From: Nitrosomonadales bacterium
GTDB taxonomy: Bacteria > Pseudomonadota > Gammaproteobacteria > Burkholderiales > SG8-41
Reading direction: 5' to 3'
Length of the DNA: 10,629 bases
Assembly (NCBI GenBank): GCA_009885185.1
Contig: VFLF01000840.1
Coordinates: forward strand, 1 to 10,629
This document shows positions 7,323-10,629 of the stretch, piece after piece. The notes below the pieces were generated by a model, which made no database searches, was not told the DNA's origin, and worked only from the letters and a program-made list of their open reading frames with translations. A program made the translations under genes and the position numbers. The stretch's first letter is position 1. The number at the start of each line of letters is the position of its first letter.

Positions 7323-8291
7323 TCAGTCGAGGCGCCGGCCGGAGACCTTGACTGCAGTCTCGTACTTCGCAAATTCACTGCGAATGAATGCCTGTAACGA
7401 CTCCGGTGTGTTCGGGCCGAATGCGCTGCCATCGCTTGCCAGCCGCGTCTGTATATCGGGTAGCCTGAGGATGTTGCGCAGCTCGCTGTTGAGCTTGGTG
7501 ACGATCGCCGCCGGCGTGCGGGCTGGCGCGAACACGCCCGACCACCCGAGGGCGTCGTAATCGATGCCGGACTCCTTGAGCGTTGGGGTGTCCGGCAACT
7601 GCGGCACGCGCTGGGCGGTCAGCACGGCCAGCAGCTTCACGCGCCGGGGCGCGACGTAGGGCATGGCTGCGATCATATCGGCGAACATCATGCTGGCCTG
7701 CCCGCTAATCAAATCCGCTATCGCATGGCCGCCGCCTTTGTACTGGACGGTGATGGCGTCAATCCTGGCCAGGCTCTTGAACATCTCCCCAATCAGATCG
7801 GACGGCGCAGCCAGGCCACCCGAGGCAAGCACCAGGCCACCCGGATGCTTGCGCGCGACCTGGATTAATTCGCTTACGGACTTTGCAGGTACGGATGGAT
7901 GGGCGATCAGTACGTAGTAGGTCGGGGCGAGCATCGCGACCGGGACGAAATCCCGGGGTTCATAGGGCAGCTTGCGGAAGAGCCACGGGTTCACCACGAC
8001 CGCGCCGGGACTGGTCACGAGCAGCGTATAGCCGTCGGGTGCCGCGCGCGCCACCAACTCTGCACCGATCACCGCGCCGCCGCCCGGACGGTTCTCGACC
8101 ACGAACTGTTGCGACCATCGTTCCGTGAGTTTTTGTGCGGTCAAGCGCGCAGCGATGTCGGTGCCGCCCCCGGGCGAGAGGGGTACGATGAAGCGCACGG
8201 TCTTCGACGGGTACTCCTGTGCGGTGGCACCACCGCACGAAAGCGATATGCCGGCGATCGCCAGCACGAATGAGTAGCGTAGGCGCTGCAT
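7323..8291 (-). CDS. Bug/TctC-family periplasmic solute-binding receptor (322 aa)
   Basis: The start at 8291 is set by GGGGAG (8304-8299), seven bases upstream, and by a Sec signal peptide: MQRLRYS, a hydrophobic stretch to about residue 20, and cleavage after ATA (residue 24) before QEYPSK. The cysteine at 19 (SLSC) lacks Leu at -3, so a lipoprotein is unlikely. Bug hallmarks: VRFIVPLSPGGGTD (32-45), VENRPGGGAVIG (65-76), AAPDGYTL (83-90), YKGGGHAIADLISG (184-197), and a normal C-terminal lobe. The second ligand loop reads ASGGLAAPSDLIGE (156-169), so it has Asp where the other two receptors in the window have His (APHLIGE, PAHLAGE); the ligand probably differs. The gene lies 361 bases downstream of the second amidase on the same strand and may have its own promoter, though none could be placed. 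Family is certain, ligand unknown. Confidence 0.93.
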   Translation of the reverse strand: MQRLRYSFVLAIAGISLSCGGATAQEYPSKTVRFIVPLSPGGGTDIAARLTAQKLTERWSQQFVVENRPGGGAVIGAELVARAAPDGYTLLVTSPGAVVVNPWLFRKLPYEPRDFVPVAMLAPTYYVLIAHPSVPAKSVSELIQVARKHPGGLVLASGGLAAPSDLIGEMFKSLARIDAITVQYKGGGHAIADLISGQASMMFADMIAAMPYVAPRRVKLLAVLTAQRVPQLPDTPTLKESGIDYDALGWSGVFAPARTPAAIVTKLNSELRNILRLPDIQTRLASDGSAFGPNTPESLQAFIRSEFAKYETAVKVSGRRLD

Positions 8292-8298
8292 GCTGAAA

Positions 8299-8304
8299 CT
8301 CCCC
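8299..8304 (-). promoter_or_regulatory. Ribosome binding site fixing the start of the 322-aa receptor
   Basis: GGGGAG on the minus strand, seven bases before the ATG at 8291. It favours the start that opens directly with the signal peptide over an in-frame ATG ten codons upstream at 8321. Confidence 0.65.
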
Positions 8305-8456
8305 GCGCAGAGTATGTTCATACCGGGAGATTAGCAGAGTGAGCGCATGGATGCGTCATCAATGGCACGGTGCGTGTCGTGGTTACGAGGGGCCGTCGGA
8401 AATCGGCCGGAAAAATAACCCCGTTGACCTGTAACTGAATCCGAACCAGGAAGTAA

Positions 8457-8484
8457 GCCGCACACTGCGCAGGGTGTGGGCGGC
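8457..8484. repeat. Bulged 9-bp stem-loop in the gap
   Basis: GCCGCACAC (8457-8465) pairs with GTGTG (8474-8478) and CGGC (8481-8484), with a two-base bulge and an 8-base loop. It lies about 170 bases after the second amidase's stop on the minus strand and is not followed by a T-run. It may be a 3'-end stabilising or attenuating structure, or chance. Confidence 0.4.
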
Positions 8485-8652
8485 ATGGTCAGCGTCTGCA
8501 CCTGTTGAATCCCTACGGAACGTGATCGTGTTTCAGAGTGAATTCGGCGAACTGATCCCGGGACTAATGGATGGCCGCTCTAACAGACACGATGTACGGA
8601 CGAACAGGCAGCGAGCCGTAACCTATTGACCGTGCCTTGCGTTGAGGGCAGC

Positions 8653-10023
8653 TTAAGTCGGGAATTGCTCCGCAAACTCCATCAGCCACGCCGCGATGGC
8701 ACACAAGGTCCCGTCCGCCTGCGGCTTGCCGATGAGCTGAACGCCGAGAGGCAGATCGTCGACGCCGAGCAAGGGCAGGCTGAATGCCGGCAGCCCGAGA
8801 AACGTGGCGTGTGTCAAAAACGTACGGCTGCCGGTATGGTGCAAGCCGATGGGGGCCGGACCCGACGCCGCTAGCGTCAGAAAGCCATCGCAATCGGAGG
8901 CCAGCGCCAAGACGGTGTTGCGGACGGCCTGCTTGTCGGCCAGCAGCGCCGCATAGCGCGCAGGCGTCAGGGCTCGTGCCTGGCGCATTCGGTCATGCAA
9001 CCGCTGCTCGATCAGCGCGCCATGGCGTTCGGTGTATTGCTCGTAAGGCCAGCGCATTTCGTAAGCGGTGATCTCGACCGAGCGTTCGGCAAACCCCTCA
9101 TCGAGCAGCTGCTCAAGCCGTGCCGCGCGCGGCTCGTTATGCCGGTCGGCAATCACGACGCCGGCTTCCCTTAGCGCCTCTACCCAGCCGTCGAACGCGT
9201 CACGGATGGCGGGAGCGACTTCGCTGGACCAACCTGCCGTATAAAGCCGCATCAGCTTGCGCGGCCGTCGCGCGGCGGGCAGGTCAACAGACGCCCCGTC
9301 AAGAAAGGGCTGTCCCGGGCTGCCCTGCCACAGCGAGAGATGGGAGGCGATGCGCCAGGCGTCGTTCAGCGTACCGGCCAGCACCCCGAGGTGGTCATGG
9401 GTGTGGGATATCGGATGGACCCCCTGCATGCTGAGCGCGCCATGTGACGGTTTGAACCCCACGGCGCCGCAATAACTCGCCGGGCGCAGAATGGAACCCT
9501 GCGTTTGTGTGCCGAGCGCCACCGGCAGCAGCCCACCACCGACGGCCGCCCCGGAGCCACTGGAGGAACCCCCGGGCGTGCGCGCGGCATCAAACGGATT
9601 GGTGGTGGCGGCGGGTCCACCGCAGGCAAACGCCGTCGTGGCGGTCTTGCCGACGATAATCGCACCACCCGCCCGCAGCGCCTGCACGCACGCGGCGTCA
9701 TAGCCCGGTTGATGGCCTGCAAATGCAGGGCTGCCCATTTCCGTAGCCATATCGGCCGTATCCATGATGTCCTTGATGCCGATTGGACAGCCATCGACGG
9801 GCGACAGGGGGCGCCCTTGCCGGTAACGTTCCCCTGAAGCATCCGCTGCAGCACGGGCCTGCGGATTGAGGCGAACGAACGCCCTTAGCACGGCATCCGT
9901 TTCGGCGATGCGTGCCAGGCAGTGCTCCAGCAGTTCGCGCGGCGAACTTCGCCCCTCCCGAAAATCGGACACGGCTGCCGCGAAACTCAGCGCATGGGGG
10001 TTGCGCCACGGGCGAAAGCTCAT
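8653..10023 (-). CDS. Amidase-signature hydrolase (456 aa)
   Basis: The amidase-signature triad is K84 in PIGIKDIMD, S153 in PGGSSSGSG, and nucleophile S177 in GTQTQGSILRPA, with the invariant 24-residue cisSer-Ser spacing. The GTQT...RPAS.CG.VGFKPS form places it among amidases common in Burkholderiales with no assigned substrate rather than with GatA. Residue 175 is Gln where the motif usually has Gly, next to the oxyanion hole. There is no signal peptide, so it is cytoplasmic. The length is normal for a stand-alone amidase, without the GatC-like tail of the other amidase in this window. Its ATG shares bases with the stop of the upstream receptor gene (ATGA, 10023-10020), implying translational coupling and co-expression. 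The likely reaction is hydrolysis of a small amide taken up via the coupled receptor; that link is inference. Confidence 0.93.
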   Translation of the reverse strand: MSFRPWRNPHALSFAAAVSDFREGRSSPRELLEHCLARIAETDAVLRAFVRLNPQARAAADASGERYRQGRPLSPVDGCPIGIKDIMDTADMATEMGSPAFAGHQPGYDAACVQALRAGGAIIVGKTATTAFACGGPAATTNPFDAARTPGGSSSGSGAAVGGGLLPVALGTQTQGSILRPASYCGAVGFKPSHGALSMQGVHPISHTHDHLGVLAGTLNDAWRIASHLSLWQGSPGQPFLDGASVDLPAARRPRKLMRLYTAGWSSEVAPAIRDAFDGWVEALREAGVVIADRHNEPRAARLEQLLDEGFAERSVEITAYEMRWPYEQYTERHGALIEQRLHDRMRQARALTPARYAALLADKQAVRNTVLALASDCDGFLTLAASGPAPIGLHHTGSRTFLTHATFLGLPAFSLPLLGVDDLPLGVQLIGKPQADGTLCAIAAWLMEFAEQFPT

Positions 10024-10629
10024 TCCGCCGAAATCCGGGCTGACTTGACCACTTTGCTCCAGCGGGCGATTTCGCTGGCGATGTATTTGGCGCTGGCCTC
10101 CAACCCTTCGCCCACCGCTTCAAGGCCCATGCTGGCGAGGCGGTCCCTGACGTCCGGCGCATGCAGCACCCGCGTCACTTCCGTATTCAGCGGTACGAGT
10201 ACGGTGCGGGCCGTGGCCGCCGGCGCCAGCATGGCGTACCACACGTCGACGGCGTACCCCGGAACGCCCGCCTCCGCGATCGTCGGCGTGTCCGGTAAGA
10301 CCGCGGCGCGGCGCGTGCCGGCGGTACCCAGCAGGCGCAGTTTGCCGCTTTTCACATGGGGTATGGCTGAAATGATGCTGCCAAAGGTGAACGACACACG
10401 ACCACCGATGACATCGGTCATGGCGGGCGCAGTGCCCTTATAGGGGACATGCACAAATTGCGCACCGGACAGCAATTTGAGCAGTTCACCAGCGAGATGG
10501 GCCGGGCTGCCGTTACCCGATGAAGCGTAGTTGATTTCGAGGGATTGTTTCTTGGCGAGCGTGATGAGATCCATCACCGATTTCACGGGTAGCGAGGGGT
10601 GTGCCACCAGCACGTTGGGCGCGTTGACC
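10020..10629 (-). CDS. Bug/TctC-family periplasmic solute-binding receptor, 5' part beyond window
   Basis: The minus-strand frame is open to the right edge, so the signal peptide and first lobe (about 120 residues) lie outside; 202 codons are visible. The visible part begins VNAPNVLVAHPSLPVKS and has the Bug second-lobe motifs in order: INYASSGNGSPAHLAGELL (ligand loop), VPYKGTAPAMTDVIGG, LPDTPTIAEAGVPGY, and the C-terminal helix EIARWSKVVKSARISAE. The GTG at 10613 is internal, not a start. The gene ends in TGA (10022-10020), overlapping the amidase ATG, so the two proteins are made together. The receptor should act in the periplasm. This receptor-then-hydrolase order is the reverse of the asparaginase-then-receptor pair on the other strand. 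Family is certain; ligand unknown. Confidence 0.92.
   Translation of the reverse strand, partial: VNAPNVLVAHPSLPVKSVMDLITLAKKQSLEINYASSGNGSPAHLAGELLKLLSGAQFVHVPYKGTAPAMTDVIGGRVSFTFGSIISAIPHVKSGKLRLLGTAGTRRAAVLPDTPTIAEAGVPGYAVDVWYAMLAPAATARTVLVPLNTEVTRVLHAPDVRDRLASMGLEAVGEGLEASAKYIASEIARWSKVVKSARISAE

Larger units (their letters stand above)
8292..8652. other. Non-coding gap between the second amidase and the 322-aa receptor
   Basis: No gene is supported. It holds the 8457-8484 hairpin and a short dyad, GTATG-TT-CATAC (8312-8323), 21 bases upstream of the receptor start. No convincing promoter or T-run terminator was found on the minus strand. A GGAAGTAAGC segment near 8448-8457 faintly recalls the SRP RNA core, but the required asymmetric loop is missing. 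Confidence 0.5.

Noticed and set aside
8398..8425. A GGCCG/CGGCC arm pair followed by AAAAA as a terminator
   Set aside because: Neither strand has a T-run on the 3' side of the stem, so it does not fit an intrinsic terminator for the minus-strand genes.
8440..8500. A possible SRP (4.5S) RNA fragment, from the GGAAGTAAGC stretch next to a hairpin
   Set aside because: The invariant core with the AGCAG asymmetric loop is absent and the flanking bases do not form the long SRP helix.
1..10629. CRISPR arrays, tRNA or rRNA genes, insertion sequences and phage genes
   Set aside because: No regularly spaced repeats, cloverleaf or rRNA-like stretches, transposase or integrase motifs, or paired long terminal inverted repeats were seen.

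Overview
The window looks like a catabolic, accessory stretch of a GC-rich betaproteobacterial chromosome, most likely Burkholderiales (Alcaligenaceae/Comamonadaceae-like). The main reason is that three separate Bug/TctC-type periplasmic solute receptors occur within about 6.5 kb, each next to or near an amide hydrolase. That kind of receptor expansion is typical of Bordetella, Cupriavidus and relatives. The taxonomic call is inference; no rRNA or marker gene is present.

Layout: (1) 1-1595 (+) is the 3' part of an FAD/NADPH flavin-containing monooxygenase-like protein with an NTF2-like N-terminal portion, cut by the left window edge. (2) 1596-3182 is gene-poor and visibly less GC-rich. It holds one convincing small membrane-anchored protein on the minus strand (1964-2317), with its own ribosome binding site, a 5' dyad and a terminator-like hairpin. 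The rest holds no gene I can support. (3) 3183-5190 (+) is a probable two-gene operon: an L-asparaginase-family hydrolase and a Bug receptor. (4) 5660-7294 (+) is an amidase-signature hydrolase with a GatC/AtzG-like C-terminal tail, behind a 469-base non-coding gap. (5) On the minus strand, read right to left, come a partial Bug receptor (10629-10020) with an ATGA overlap into a second amidase (10023-8653), then a 361-base gap, then a third Bug receptor (8291-7323) that converges on the first amidase.

How the parts may work together: exported Bug receptors would capture small carboxylate or amide ligands in the periplasm, and cytoplasmic hydrolases (one asparaginase fold, two amidase-signature) would release ammonia from them. 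No TctA/TctB membrane subunits lie in the window, so transport would depend on subunits elsewhere, or the receptors may act as sensors. The most notable molecular point is that the asparaginase-family enzyme keeps its catalytic Thr/Thr/Lys. It has lost the residues that recognise the amino-acid end of asparagine (Ser58, Gln59 and Asp90 in E. coli AnsB numbering), so its substrate is probably not asparagine.
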